DNA of 64,000 bases from Anaerolineae bacterium. Lineage in GTDB: Bacteria > Chloroflexota > Anaerolineae > Promineifilales > Promineifilaceae. A model generated the notes under the pieces. The model worked only from the letters and a program-made list of their open reading frames with translations. It was not told the origin of the DNA and ran no database searches. The position numbers and the translations under genes are program-made. The first letter of the stretch is position 1, and the number at the start of each line of letters is the position of its first letter. The DNA is taken from positions 208,799 to 272,798 of the forward strand of contig JAHDWJ010000001.1 of assembly GCA_023384415.1 (NCBI GenBank), read 5' to 3'. Below are positions 1 to 9,028 of this stretch, piece after piece.

Positions 1-81
1 GCCCTCATCCCCAGCCCTTCTCCCGCAACGGGAGAAGGGAGCAATCCGCTCTCCCTGGGGAGAGGGTTAGGGTGAGGGGCG
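1..81. repeat. Intergenic inverted-repeat element at window start
   Basis: The outer arms (1-12 GCCCTCATCCCC, and GGGTGAGGGGC ending near 80) are nearly complementary. Inside are two small hairpins, CTTCTCCC/GGGAGAAG and CTCTCC/GGAGAG, so the whole can fold like a cloverleaf. Elements built from CCCTCACCC and CTCTCCC blocks are common between genes in many bacteria. It lies just downstream of the sensor kinase stop codon and might also act as its terminator, which is inference. Confidence 0.5.
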
Positions 82-3000
82 TTAATTAAAAACGACTGGG
101 GGTTCGGGGTGAGGGATGCCGTTCACAGGCACGGAGAGGTAGAAGGTAGACCCTTCACCAACTTTGCTCTGGCACCAGACGCGGCCGCCGTGCCGTCGGG
201 CTATGGAGCGCACCAATGATAGCCCTAGCCCAGACCCCTTCACATGCTCCGCCCCTCGTTGATGCACCCGGTAAAATTCATCAAAAAGCCGGGGAACACT
301 TTCCGCTGGGATGCCTGGCCCCTGGTCTTGTACACTAAAAATGAGCTCATCTTGTTCCGTTGAGGCAGACAAGATAAGTGGCCCACTTTCTTTGGCATAT
401 TTGACGGCGTTGTGAACCAGGTTGGAAAGGGCTTGCTGAATGAGAGAACGGTCTACCCAAATAGAGGGAAGGTCAGTGGGAACATCGGTCATCAGATGGA
501 GACCAGCCTGTTCCGCTTCATGCTCATGGTGTGAGGCCACCGTTTCTAACAGCTTTTCGGGGCGGATTTCCTCATACATCACTTCCTGGCCCGATTCCAG
601 GCGGCGTAAGTTGAGAATCCCTTCGACCAGGCTGGTCATTTGATCCACGCCCATAACGATTTTGTTGAGATAATGACTTTGTTTCTCGTTGATTTCGCCA
701 ACGGTGGGCAGCATGGTGGCATAGCCGCGCATATAGGCCAGGGGGCCGCGCAAATCATGGGAAACGGTACGGACCAGTTCTGATTTCATCTCGTTGATCT
801 CTTTCATGGCCGTAATGTCACGCAAAACAGCCACCCGCCCCAAAACTTCGTTGTTTTCGCCGCGAATGGCGGAGACGTTGGCCAGGTAGGTGCGATCATC
901 GGCGGCAGTTAGTTCAAAACTTTGCGGCCGCGCCGTCTTCTTCATCAGGGCTTCTAACAAAATCAGGGAGGGCAGCACATCTTTGACCGGTCGCCGGTAA
1001 ACCCGGTTCGCTTTCAAATCAAACGCTTTCTCCATCGCCGGGTTAACCAAAATAATTCGGTCTGTCTGGTCTGTCACAATCACCGCATCTGATGTACTGG
1101 AAAGAATGGCTAACAGCCGCCGCCGCCCCCCTTCAGCATTGGTAAAGAGCAGCGTATTTTCGGCCACAACCGAGGCCTGTCCGGCCAGGGTGGTGAGGAA
1201 ATTGATCTCTAGCTGGCTAAAATCGTGGGAACTGGTATAGCCCAACCAAAACACCCCCCGATATCGGTCACGGGCTTGCATGGGAATGGCAATGAGGCAA
1301 GCCAGGGGCAGGTCTGCCGGCACCGGTTTTTCGGCTGAGAGGGTGGCGCGAATTTGTTGGCGGGAGCGCAAAATGAGGATGCCGTTCTGCTGCTGGTTGG
1401 CCAGCCGCATCATGGTGCGATCATAGGGAGCCATGAGAGACGCGGCCGCACCCTCTCCGAATTGTAATGGTTGGCGACCGCTGGGGTTGGACATAATAAT
1501 TCTGGCCCCATCGGCCTGGGTTGCTTGCAGCGCACTGGCAATAATCGCCTGCAAGCTCTGGTTAATATCCATGCTCGTTGAGACATTTTGGCTGACACTT
1601 AGCAGCAAGGACAATTCATCCATCCGTTTTTTGAGCGAGCGGCGCATCTGTTCAAAGGAAAGGGCTAACTGCCCCACCTCATCATCACTGTTACTCGCGG
1701 GCACAATCATATCCAGATTGCCCCGCGAAAGCTGCCCAGCTACCTGAGAAAGCGTCGTAATAGGTTGAGCGATGCGACGCCCCTGTCGCACCAGATGATA
1801 GCCATAAGCCATGAGAGGCAGGGGTAAAACCAACAGCATCACCCAACCGATGTGGGTAGCTTGCTGCAATACCCTGTCATACGGGGTGATGATCACGACA
1901 CGCCAGTTCTGCCCGGCTGTGCCCGCTTCTCGGTAGTAAACAAGCTGCCGTGCCCCGGTGGTACCGTCCCAGGCCTCATACACCATCTCCCCCCCTATTT
2001 GTGGTTGGGCTACATCCAACCGGCGGGCGGGGGACCATAAGCGGGCATATTGCCGGTTTTCGGGATCGGCGATGATGGCGTTGGCCCCGTCGGTGATGAG
2101 AACCTGGCCGACAAAGGGGGACGCGGCCGCGAGGCTGTCTACCGCATGTTGGTTAATGCGGCCAATGAGGGTCAGTCCGCGGCTATCTATCGGCACCACA
2201 AAACTAATGAGATAGGGAGTATCACTTTGGCTGCCTGGCTGGGCCGGGCTGACAACGCTTTGCCCGCTCTGCCTCACTTGAGCGATGGCGGATTGCTCCC
2301 AGGCTGTTATATCTAACCCGGCTGGCTCACTATTCTGGACAGACCCATCCGGGCCAACAAGCAGGGCGGCGGTAAATAGATTGCCACTGGCCAAAAGCTG
2401 GCGCAAAACGGCGGCATCATCGGTGGAATCGCTGTTGGTCAACCGTTCATTCTGACTGTAGGCCAGCAGCATGTCCTGACGCAGTTGGATAAACCGTTCC
2501 ACCTGTCCAGTCATCTGCCCGGCTGATTGGCTCATCTGACTGATGACCAGTTCACGGGCTACAGCTACCGAGCGCAGGGTAGCCGCCAGGCCCGCCGTTA
2601 CCGTGAGGATGACACTGAAGATAACGAAATGGCGCACCAGGGTATAGCTGATTTGCTGTCGCCAGGGCAAACCAACAGGGGCCGGCAAGGGTGGCCGCCA
2701 TTGGGGCATGGATCGTAAAAGGACGGTGACAATAAGACCGGCCAGAAATGCTTCTGCCAGAAACAAGGGCAAAGCCGCCCAGGCCGTACTCAAAGCAATG
2801 TCCAGGGCCGAGAGCAGGGTAATTTCGCGGGAAGCGTAGGCCAGAATAGATAGGGCAAACAGGGGCAGGTAGATCAGGCTGAGAGACAGGCTGTTGATGA
2901 GGGGAACACGTAAGGCAGCGTAAAGCTGACCGACGTAGTTGCGCTGCAGCAGCAGTTGGGCGGTGAGGGCCAACAAGGTGTAAAAGATGGGGGTGAACAG

Positions 3001-3387
3001 GTTATGGGTTTGCCAGATGGCACGGGAGAGGCCAGTAACGAAACCGACGATGATTGCGGCCGCGGGGTTGAGTAGGGCGGCGGCCGTCAGCCAGGCCGCT
3101 GAACCAAAAGGAGTCAAATAGACAGGGATGGGGCGGGTGAGGGGGGCTGGGTCCAGGGAATTGGGGGCGGGGAACTGCCAGGCGATGAAGGTGGTGAGGA
3201 TTGCGGCCGCAGCCAACCCAAAAATAACCAGCCAATCTTGTCCTTTTAACCGGCTAAACACCCCCCGGAAAACATAGACAGCATAAATAGGCAGGAAAAA
3301 AGAGGTGAGGAGTAAAAGATACCCCAACGGGTGTTGCGGCAGCATCAAGCCAACCGTTATTTGTTCCTCCAGGAACACATCAGGCAT
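82..3387 (-). CDS. Multi-domain membrane sensor histidine kinase
   Basis: This is a very large sensor kinase of about 1100 residues. The first 230 residues are a block of hydrophobic segments. A further membrane helix near residue 255 is followed by a Cache-like extracytoplasmic region up to another helix near 525. A HAMP linker (IAQPITTLSQVAGQLSRG), a GAF-like domain, a PAS domain (AILSSTSDAVIVTDQTDRII) and the kinase core come next. The core shows the H box (SHDLRGPLAYMRGY), N box (NLVHNAVKYAKE), G1 (DQGPGIP) and G2 (GSGLGLSLV) motifs, so all catalytic parts are present. A GTG 42 bases further upstream is also in frame; the ATG was preferred, but neither has a strong ribosome binding site. 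No response regulator gene is adjacent, so the partner is unknown. The signal is presumably an extracellular small molecule read by the Cache region. Confidence 0.9.
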   Translation of the reverse strand: MPDVFLEEQITVGLMLPQHPLGYLLLLTSFFLPIYAVYVFRGVFSRLKGQDWLVIFGLAAAAILTTFIAWQFPAPNSLDPAPLTRPIPVYLTPFGSAAWLTAAALLNPAAAIIVGFVTGLSRAIWQTHNLFTPIFYTLLALTAQLLLQRNYVGQLYAALRVPLINSLSLSLIYLPLFALSILAYASREITLLSALDIALSTAWAALPLFLAEAFLAGLIVTVLLRSMPQWRPPLPAPVGLPWRQQISYTLVRHFVIFSVILTVTAGLAATLRSVAVARELVISQMSQSAGQMTGQVERFIQLRQDMLLAYSQNERLTNSDSTDDAAVLRQLLASGNLFTAALLVGPDGSVQNSEPAGLDITAWEQSAIAQVRQSGQSVVSPAQPGSQSDTPYLISFVVPIDSRGLTLIGRINQHAVDSLAAASPFVGQVLITDGANAIIADPENRQYARLWSPARRLDVAQPQIGGEMVYEAWDGTTGARQLVYYREAGTAGQNWRVVIITPYDRVLQQATHIGWVMLLVLPLPLMAYGYHLVRQGRRIAQPITTLSQVAGQLSRGNLDMIVPASNSDDEVGQLALSFEQMRRSLKKRMDELSLLLSVSQNVSTSMDINQSLQAIIASALQATQADGARIIMSNPSGRQPLQFGEGAAASLMAPYDRTMMRLANQQQNGILILRSRQQIRATLSAEKPVPADLPLACLIAIPMQARDRYRGVFWLGYTSSHDFSQLEINFLTTLAGQASVVAENTLLFTNAEGGRRRLLAILSSTSDAVIVTDQTDRIILVNPAMEKAFDLKANRVYRRPVKDVLPSLILLEALMKKTARPQSFELTAADDRTYLANVSAIRGENNEVLGRVAVLRDITAMKEINEMKSELVRTVSHDLRGPLAYMRGYATMLPTVGEINEKQSHYLNKIVMGVDQMTSLVEGILNLRRLESGQEVMYEEIRPEKLLETVASHHEHEAEQAGLHLMTDVPTDLPSIWVDRSLIQQALSNLVHNAVKYAKESGPLILSASTEQDELIFSVQDQGPGIPAESVPRLFDEFYRVHQRGAEHVKGSGLGLSLVRSIARRHGGRVWCQSKVGEGSTFYLSVPVNGIPHPEPPVVFN

Positions 3388-3587
3388 ACCAACCCATTCC
3401 CGTGTTGCCCTGCAACCTACTGACAGCACGATGATTTAAGGACGAAAATTAAATAACAATCATATTTAGATCGGCCCTATTTCTAAAGATTGAACCAATC
3501 TTAATTAAGTTATTTGATCGCCATTCCTTAGCTGTTATTGTCGCCGGGTTGAGTTTTTTTCCTATCTCACCCGCTCTAACATAACAT

Positions 3588-3616
3588 AATACCCGGCATT
3601 ATAACATGCCGGGTAT
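3588..3616. terminator. Hairpin in the gap between the sensor kinase and ssrA
   Basis: The gap 3388-3727 contains no gene I can support. Its one clear structure is a hairpin with arms AATACCCGGCAT and ATGCCGGGTATT around a 5-base loop (TATAAC region). No T-run follows on the + strand beyond TTGTG, so a terminator role is only possible. The rest of the gap is A/T-rich and presumably holds the promoter of the leftward kinase gene. Confidence 0.35.
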
Positions 3617-3727
3617 TGTGTCGCAATGCACCAGGGTACGGCAAATATACACGACGCGGCAACAAAACGAGGGGCGATAGGGCGAAAAACGCCAGGCTGT
3701 GCCTATTGGCACTATAAAGCAGGGCAA

Positions 3728-3756
3728 TAGACATTCAACCGTAGATACGGTATACT
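3728..3756 (+). promoter_or_regulatory. Sigma-70-type promoter of ssrA
   Basis: A -35 box TAGACA (3728-3733) and a -10 box TATACT (3751-3756) are separated by exactly 17 bases. The tmRNA 5' end at 3768 lies 11 bases after the -10 box, close to the expected start distance. Confidence 0.7.
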
Positions 3757-3767
3757 TAACGATGTTC

Positions 3768-4173
3768 GGGGATGACAGGCTTCGACGGGGAAGGCTGGTC
3801 CTGGATGGCAAGCCGAGTACGCTTACAACTCGTAAAACTGGAGCAAAAAATTAAGTGCCAACACAAATGCACGCTACAACGCTCTCCCCCTCGCCGCCTA
3901 ATCGCGGTTAAAAGGGAAGCAAAAGGCCCTGAGATGGGCCGCGTCTCTTATTCACGTTCATTGGCCGGGGATATGCAGGCGTCACAAAGCCAATGTGCCC
4001 TTCACTTACACCGATAGGTGAAGCTAAGCGGCTCTTTCGGGAGTCATCGGTTACTCAATCATATTGACCCGGTCAGCAGGGGCTATGATGGGGAAAGACA
4101 AATGAGCTGACTAAGCTTGTAGATGTTCAGAGGCTGAATTTTTCGGACGCGGGTTCGATTCCCGCCATCTCCA
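3768..4173 (+). ncRNA. ssrA: Transfer-messenger RNA (tmRNA)
   Basis: tmRNA rescues ribosomes stalled on broken mRNAs and tags the unfinished protein for proteolysis. The 5' end GGGGATGACAGGCTTCGACG is the near-universal tmRNA start, and its first seven bases pair with CATCTCC at 4166-4172 to form the acceptor stem. The T-arm GGGTTCGATTCCC is at 4151-4163. The discriminator is A4173 and the CCA end is not encoded. The tag reading frame is at 3857-3901 and gives ANTNARYNALPLAA followed by TAA. The hydrophobic LAA-type end is the usual protease signal, and the ANTN opening resembles the Chloroflexus tag. A promoter stands 11 bases upstream and a strong terminator directly downstream. Open reading frames across this stretch are not genes. 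Confidence 0.96.
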
Positions 4174-4177
4174 TAAT

Positions 4178-4212
4178 AAAAGCACCCCAGCGTTGTTTGG
4201 GGTGCTTTTGTT
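4178..4212 (+). terminator. Rho-independent terminator of ssrA
   Basis: A perfect stem AAAAGCACCCC / GGGGTGCTTTT encloses a 10-base loop and ends in a T-run, five bases after the tmRNA. Between here and 4438 I see no gene, only copies of a CGTGAAACGTGA-like phrase near 4231 and 4430. Confidence 0.9.
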
Positions 4213-4438
4213 TTAGGATAGTTTGCGCTAAAACGTGAAACGTGACCAGATACACCTCATGTACTCACGTACTGATTGATTGACAAAATTAATCTTTGGC
4301 CGTACTGACAACAGCGGATTAAGAAGGCAACGGATTTTTCCAGAGAAGACCCATAGACCCATATCCGTTTATTTCTTAATCTGTTGTTGTTATCCTGAAA
4401 ATGTGGTTTGTCAGTCAACCAACCTCACATTTCACGTT

Positions 4439-4789
4439 TCACCCTGTCCGCTGCACCATTGGCCCCATGGGCCGGCCACCTAAGAGATGCAAGTGTAAAT
4501 GGTATACTTCCTGCCCACCATGCCGGTTGCAGTTGATCATCAACCGGTAACCATCACTGGCGATCCCTTCTTGCGCGGCTAACTTTTGCGCTACCAGGAG
4601 TAGGCGGCCGGCTACCGACTCATCCGCCTGGGTCAAATCATTCACCGTAGGAATTTCTTTGTTGGGGACGATAAGAATGTGAACTGGGGCTTGCGGATTT
4701 ATATCCCGAAAGGCGGTAACCAGTTCATCTTGATACACGATGTCGGCCGGAATTTCCCCGTTGATAATTTTACTAAATATAGTTGACAT
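4439..4789 (-). CDS. HIT family nucleotide hydrolase (Hint-like)
   Basis: This is a 116-residue cytosolic member of the histidine triad family, close to the usual Hint length. These enzymes hydrolyse purine nucleoside phosphoramidates and related AMP conjugates. The protein begins [20 protein letters not shown], typical of bacterial Hint proteins. It carries [13 protein letters not shown] and ends with the catalytic triad HLHLHLLGG, where the middle histidine is the expected nucleophile. The ATG at 4789 was chosen because AGGAG lies seven bases upstream; a longer frame reaching 4867 adds 26 residues that run through an inverted repeat and is not credible. The gene stands alone between ssrA and the kinase-FGE gene, so its physiological substrate cannot be read from context. 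Confidence 0.92.
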   Translation of the reverse strand: MSTIFSKIINGEIPADIVYQDELVTAFRDINPQAPVHILIVPNKEIPTVNDLTQADESVAGRLLLVAQKLAAQEGIASDGYRLMINCNRHGGQEVYHLHLHLLGGRPMGPMVQRTG

Positions 4790-4809
4790 AAAATTCTCCT
4801 TCGAAAATG

Positions 4810-4858
4810 TAGGGCGAACTTTCCAGTTCACCCCGCAAACGGGAAAGTTTGCGCTACA
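4810..4858. repeat. Inverted repeat in the leader of the HIT gene
   Basis: GTAGGGCGAACTTTCC and GGGAAAGTTTGCGCTAC are near-perfect inverted copies around a 16-base centre containing CCCCGCAAACGG. It sits directly upstream of the HIT ribosome binding site. It looks like a small dispersed palindromic element; a regulatory effect on the HIT gene is possible but only inferred. The phrase GGATGAATTATGAATCAGGAAGGATG follows at about 4910-4935 and recurs elsewhere in the window. Confidence 0.45.
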
Positions 4859-4977
4859 AATTTTCATTCATGGTGGTCGGTGCAGCCGGTGAAATCTTTT
4901 CTGAAAATAAGGATGAATTATGAATCAGGAAGGATGAAGAGGTCTCACCCATAGCCTCTCCCACTCACAAACTTCCC

Positions 4978-6804
4978 CTACGGCGTTTTGGCACAGCGGA
5001 AACCCAGAGTTGCGCGGGAGACTGTGGGATCGTAGTTGGTGCGGACAGTGCTGCGAACGCCGTTTTCGCTAGAAAGCCATGAACCACCCCGTATGGCTTT
5101 ATACTCTCCCGTTTCTGGCCCCAGCGGATTAACTTCGGTGGCAGTGCGGTAATAGCGGGGATCATACCAGTCGGCGACCCACTCCATGACGTTTCCAGAC
5201 ATGTTGTACAACCCCATAGGTGACCGCCCTTCAGGATAGGCGGTGATGGGGGCCGTGTCTCGATGGCCGTCGTTAAATGGGGTGGGGCCATCGTTGAAAT
5301 TGAGCCAGGTGCCATCAAAAATGTCCCCCCAGGGATATTTTAATTTGAGCAGATTGATGGGATCGTAGCTGGCTGCATACTCCCATTCGGCTTCGGTAGG
5401 GAGACGTGACCCGCGCCAATCGCAGAACCGCTGGGCGTTGTACCAACTGACAAAAATGACCGGGTATTCAGCAAAAGCGGGGTCGCCGAAATAAACAGGA
5501 TGGTAGGTAGCTCCCAGGCTGCTAGGTCGGGGGCAGGCGCCATCGGCCACACAGAGGGCATATTCCCGGTTACTCACTTCGGTCTCATCCATGTAGAACG
5601 GATCGAGATTGACGCGGTGGGCCGGCCGCTCATCACTTTCTCCCTCATCGTCTCCCATTATAAACGGGCCGCCAGGCAGGTAAATCATCAGGCTGCCGGT
5701 GTCGTTGACCAGGGGCACGGGGGTAGGGGATGGGGTGGGGGCGGGGGTGGGGGTTTGGGTGGGGGTTGGGGCCAGTTGGGTGATGGCGGCGATGACCCCG
5801 GATTGGAAGGTAGCGGTGACAGCGACGGGGTTTGCTACTTGTTGTGCCCTTTGGTTGGCGATGAACAGCCCAGCGCTGATGCCGATGAGAAGAATGACGA
5901 CGGCCAATAGGGCGAAGATGGTGCGCTGTTCGATCTGTTTGCGGGTAGGGCGCGGCCGCAGTGGGGGCGTCGCTTTGCCCGGATATGCCGGGGGAGTGCG
6001 GCGCAAAGGATCGGGGGGAGGAGCAGGCTTGCCTATGGGGCGGGCCAACGCCTGGGCAAACGCCTCCACCGATTCGTACCGGGTATCGGGGCGCAGGGAG
6101 AGGGCGCGGCTGCTCACCATGGAGAGATATGGCTCTACGTCGGGGTTGAGTTCACGGGCGGGGATGAGATCGGCCAGACCACTTTCCCGGCGCAGGGCAT
6201 CAGCTGGGGGTTTGCCGGTGAGCAGCGTGTACAGGGTTGCGCCTAAAGCATAAATATCCGTTGAGGGGGTCGCGGCCGCTTGTTTGGCCTGTTCAGGAGC
6301 GGCATAACCAGGGGTACCGGGACTGATCCCCAGCGCTGGCAGGCCAGTGTCCACTAGAAACAGCTCCCCTTGTGGCGTCAGGCGCATGTTAGCCGGTTTG
6401 ATGTTTAAATGAAGCTGATTTTTGCTGTGTAAATAGGTGACAGGCTGGCAAATCGCCTGCAACCATTCAATAATTTGCTCCGACGGGAGCGAGCCATATT
6501 GATTGACCAGGTTTTGTAAATCTACCCCATCTATGTAATCGGTGATGAGATATTGCCCCATCTCTTCTAAGGCGAAATGATCCCGCACTTTAGGCAGTTG
6601 GGGATGGGAAAGCTGGTATAAGCGGCGGGCTTCCTGGCGAAACAGCCGCTGCATCTCTGGGGAAGCGTCCAGATATTCCTTGATGGCAACATCTTCCTGA
6701 GCGGTATTATCCCAGGCCCGGTATACAGCCCCATATGGCCCTTCTCCTAAAAGGTGAAGGATGCGGTACCGTTGGTTGAGGAGCGTGTGAGGGAGGAGGG
6801 GCAT
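4978..6804 (-). CDS. Membrane Ser/Thr kinase-like protein fused to an FGE-sulfatase domain
   Basis: The 608-residue protein starts with a Hanks-type kinase domain (about residues 10-255: LGEGPYGAVYRAWD, AIKEYLD, PGYAAPEQ). A membrane helix follows (about 290-312), then a Thr/Pro linker and an extracytoplasmic formylglycine-generating-enzyme-like domain (about 365-606: MGDDEGESDERPAHRV, RLPTEAEWEYAA, NMSGNVMEWVADWYD, IRGGSW, GFRCAKTP). The kinase loop reads HLNIKPAN where active kinases have HRDxKPxN, so the catalytic Asp is replaced by Asn. The DFG motif reads DTG. Activity is therefore doubtful, and the domain may be a scaffold. Most FGE-fold proteins in such fusions are not true sulfatase activators, and their role is usually unknown. 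The G-rich antisense of the linker lies at 5711-5777. The start codon abuts the divergent methyltransferase region. Confidence 0.9.
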   Translation of the reverse strand: MPLLPHTLLNQRYRILHLLGEGPYGAVYRAWDNTAQEDVAIKEYLDASPEMQRLFRQEARRLYQLSHPQLPKVRDHFALEEMGQYLITDYIDGVDLQNLVNQYGSLPSEQIIEWLQAICQPVTYLHSKNQLHLNIKPANMRLTPQGELFLVDTGLPALGISPGTPGYAAPEQAKQAAATPSTDIYALGATLYTLLTGKPPADALRRESGLADLIPARELNPDVEPYLSMVSSRALSLRPDTRYESVEAFAQALARPIGKPAPPPDPLRRTPPAYPGKATPPLRPRPTRKQIEQRTIFALLAVVILLIGISAGLFIANQRAQQVANPVAVTATFQSGVIAAITQLAPTPTQTPTPAPTPSPTPVPLVNDTGSLMIYLPGGPFIMGDDEGESDERPAHRVNLDPFYMDETEVSNREYALCVADGACPRPSSLGATYHPVYFGDPAFAEYPVIFVSWYNAQRFCDWRGSRLPTEAEWEYAASYDPINLLKLKYPWGDIFDGTWLNFNDGPTPFNDGHRDTAPITAYPEGRSPMGLYNMSGNVMEWVADWYDPRYYRTATEVNPLGPETGEYKAIRGGSWLSSENGVRSTVRTNYDPTVSRATLGFRCAKTP

Positions 6805-6892
6805 GAGAATAATTAATTGGTGTATTGGTGAATGGTACCTGGTTGGAGCTTGTGGAAACCTGAAATTTAAAACTTATGTTATTATACGCGCC

Positions 6893-7798
6893 ATGAGCGA
6901 GGGACGGAAAAAGTTGGTACAGGCGTTGTGGCGGGTGTATGGGCGCACCCGGCGGCCGCTGCCCTGGTCATACAAGGGAAATTTGCCCTGGGATGAGCCG
7001 GATTTTGCCCGGCGGATGTTAAGGGAACATTTAGATGAGTCCCACGCGGCCGCGACCCGCCCCACCGCCGAACGAGTACAGCAGCTTAACTGGTTGTGGG
7101 GCCATTTAGCCTTAGAACCGGGCCACCGTTTTCTTGATTTGACTTGTGGGCCGGGATTATATGCCGTCCCCCTGGCTCAACGGGGTTGCCAGGTCATGGG
7201 GGTAGATTTTAGCCCGGCGGCTATTCCCTATGCCCGGCAGTTGGCTGAACAGGAGCAGGTGACAGATCGGTGTACTTTTGTTGAGCAGGATATTCGCCAC
7301 TGGCTGGCGGCCAGAGCCGACCGTTCAGAAGGTTTAGGGCAAGATATGCTGTTTGATGCGGCCGCGATCCTGTATGGTCAATTAGCCGTTTTTCCCCGTG
7401 ACGAAGCAGCCCGCATTTTGCAGCAGGTAGCCCGGCTGCTCCGACCAGGGGGGAGATTGTGCCTGGAACTGCTTAACCCAGACCGGGTAGATAAGAAGAA
7501 TAGCACCTGGTGGTTTACAGATAATACCGGTTTATGGGGAGACGCGCCGTTTTTGCACCTGGGAGAGCGGTTTTGGGATGCTGAAAGCCGTACCTCAACG
7601 GAACGGTTTCACATTTTACACCTGGAAACCGGGGAAATGGATGAAATTATCCTTTGTGATACAACTTATCAACCGGCCGAAATGGCCACTCTGTTGCATC
7701 AAGCCGGTTTCGTTTCCGTCCAACAATACCTGGCCTGGGATGGCCTGCCTTTGCATGATGCTGGGGAATGGGTGGTGTATGTAGGGTTGAGTTCCTAG
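6893..7798 (+). CDS. Class I SAM-dependent methyltransferase
   Basis: This 301-residue cytosolic protein has a Rossmann methyltransferase core. Motif I is FLDLTCGPGLYAVPLA, followed by the acidic motif II end VMGVDFSPAAI, an acidic motif III region (FVEQDIRHW), motif IV around FDAAAILYGQLAVF, and LLRPGGRLCLELLN. The methyl acceptor cannot be predicted; both small molecules and proteins are possible. The ATG at 6893 was preferred over the open frame from 6803 because an AT-rich stretch with TTATAC just upstream (6880s) looks like a -10 region, and the extra 30 residues have no family character. It is divergent from the kinase-FGE gene and followed after 71 bases by the zinc-ribbon gene. Confidence 0.85.
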   Translation: MSEGRKKLVQALWRVYGRTRRPLPWSYKGNLPWDEPDFARRMLREHLDESHAAATRPTAERVQQLNWLWGHLALEPGHRFLDLTCGPGLYAVPLAQRGCQVMGVDFSPAAIPYARQLAEQEQVTDRCTFVEQDIRHWLAARADRSEGLGQDMLFDAAAILYGQLAVFPRDEAARILQQVARLLRPGGRLCLELLNPDRVDKKNSTWWFTDNTGLWGDAPFLHLGERFWDAESRTSTERFHILHLETGEMDEIILCDTTYQPAEMATLLHQAGFVSVQQYLAWDGLPLHDAGEWVVYVGLSS

Positions 7799-7869
7799 TT
7801 TCGAGTTGCAGAGTTGCAGGTAACGATTTTACTTTGCCCCTTTGCCTTTCTACTCAAGGATTTTAGACG

Positions 7870-8922
7870 ATGTTTGTGAAATGTCCCTCTTGTCGAACGG
7901 TTTTTGATGATGACCAGGCAACCTGCCCCAGTTGTGGGCAGGAGTTTTGCCCGGAATGTTTTGCCCCGCTGCCGGAAAATGCGGCCGCCTGCCCTGCTTG
8001 TGGAGCTGAGTTCGAACTGTTTTGCCCGTTTTGTGACACCCCCATTACCGAAAACACGGCCGCCTGCCCTACCTGTGGGCATATCTTTGCCGACCCTTCC
8101 CCCCACCAGATTAGCGAACTGACGGCTAACGCAGTCACCGCCCATATTGCCGAGCAGATAGAGGCGGAACCGTTTACGGGCACCTGTCCCAGTTGTGCCA
8201 CGCCGCTGTACCGGGAAGAAGGGTATTGTGAAGCGTGTGGGGCCACATTTTGCGGCCGCTGCGGGCAGTTGGTTGAGGAAGAAGAGGATGTTTGTCCCCA
8301 TTGTGGCGTAGCTCTTTTTTTCGCCTGCCCCCTGTGTGAGGCTGAACTGACTGCCGGTACCCCCTTATGCCCTCACTGCCATGCCCTGTTTCCCGCCTTT
8401 TGTGCTGGCTGCCAGGCGGAATTGGGGGTAGATGAATCTATTTGTGGGCAGTGCGGCCGCGATAACCCAGTTCGGCAGCGGTATCCACTGCGGGTCGTAC
8501 ATACCCTTCTGGCTGGGGAAATGCCGGTGCGGATTGTGGCCTGCCCAGAGTGTGGCCGCCAGTTTGACCCGGCCCGCTCTGCCTGCCCCAACTGTCACCT
8601 GGCTGTATGTGGGGTCTGCTTTACTCATTTACTGGCGGGTGAACAATATTGCCCCCGCTGCGGCCGCGCTGCTGATGACAAATCGCCGGTTCCAGCTCGA
8701 CTGCTTTGCCCTGCCTGCAACCAATTGATTAACCTGGGCGAAGATCAATGCGCCCACTGCGGCCAACCCCTTTGTCCGGCATGTGGCAAGGGGATCACCG
8801 ATGCGGCGGCCCAGTGTGATCATTGTGGGGCGGAGTTTGAGTTTGCCTGCCCGGCCTGTGGCGAAAAAGTGGACGCGGCCGCACGTACCTGCCCCCATTG
8901 TCAAGCAGAATTGTCCTATTAA
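7870..8922 (+). CDS. Protein of twelve tandem zinc ribbons
   Basis: The 350-residue protein contains 24 CxxC motifs, i.e. twelve CxxC pairs that could each hold one zinc ion (for example CPSCxxxF...CPSC, CEAC...CGRC, CAHC...CPAC). The repeats alternate short spacings inside ribbons with variable linkers, and cover the protein end to end; residues 75-105 (DPSPHQISELTANAVTAHIA) are the only long non-cysteine stretch. There is no membrane segment or catalytic domain. The double zinc ribbon family often appears beside signalling domains, but here it is free-standing, which suggests a binding or scaffold role. Function is unknown. Six GCGGCCGC octamers fall inside the gene, several of them encoding part of a cysteine knuckle or AAA. 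Confidence 0.85.
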   Translation: MFVKCPSCRTVFDDDQATCPSCGQEFCPECFAPLPENAAACPACGAEFELFCPFCDTPITENTAACPTCGHIFADPSPHQISELTANAVTAHIAEQIEAEPFTGTCPSCATPLYREEGYCEACGATFCGRCGQLVEEEEDVCPHCGVALFFACPLCEAELTAGTPLCPHCHALFPAFCAGCQAELGVDESICGQCGRDNPVRQRYPLRVVHTLLAGEMPVRIVACPECGRQFDPARSACPNCHLAVCGVCFTHLLAGEQYCPRCGRAADDKSPVPARLLCPACNQLINLGEDQCAHCGQPLCPACGKGITDAAAQCDHCGAEFEFACPACGEKVDAAARTCPHCQAELSY

Positions 8923-9028
8923 TGTGCATCTACCTGAAACTAAAGTAATCGCATAATAAGCCCAGAGCACCTTTGATCACGCTATTTCCTTCCCCGTAAT
9001 CAACAGATAATTACCGCTCCGATTAACA

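Noticed and set aside
5500..6253. Long rightward open frames (Gly/Val-rich) across the kinase-FGE gene
   Set aside because: They are the reverse-strand reading of the Thr/Pro linker and kinase domain and have low-complexity GVGVGV sequence.
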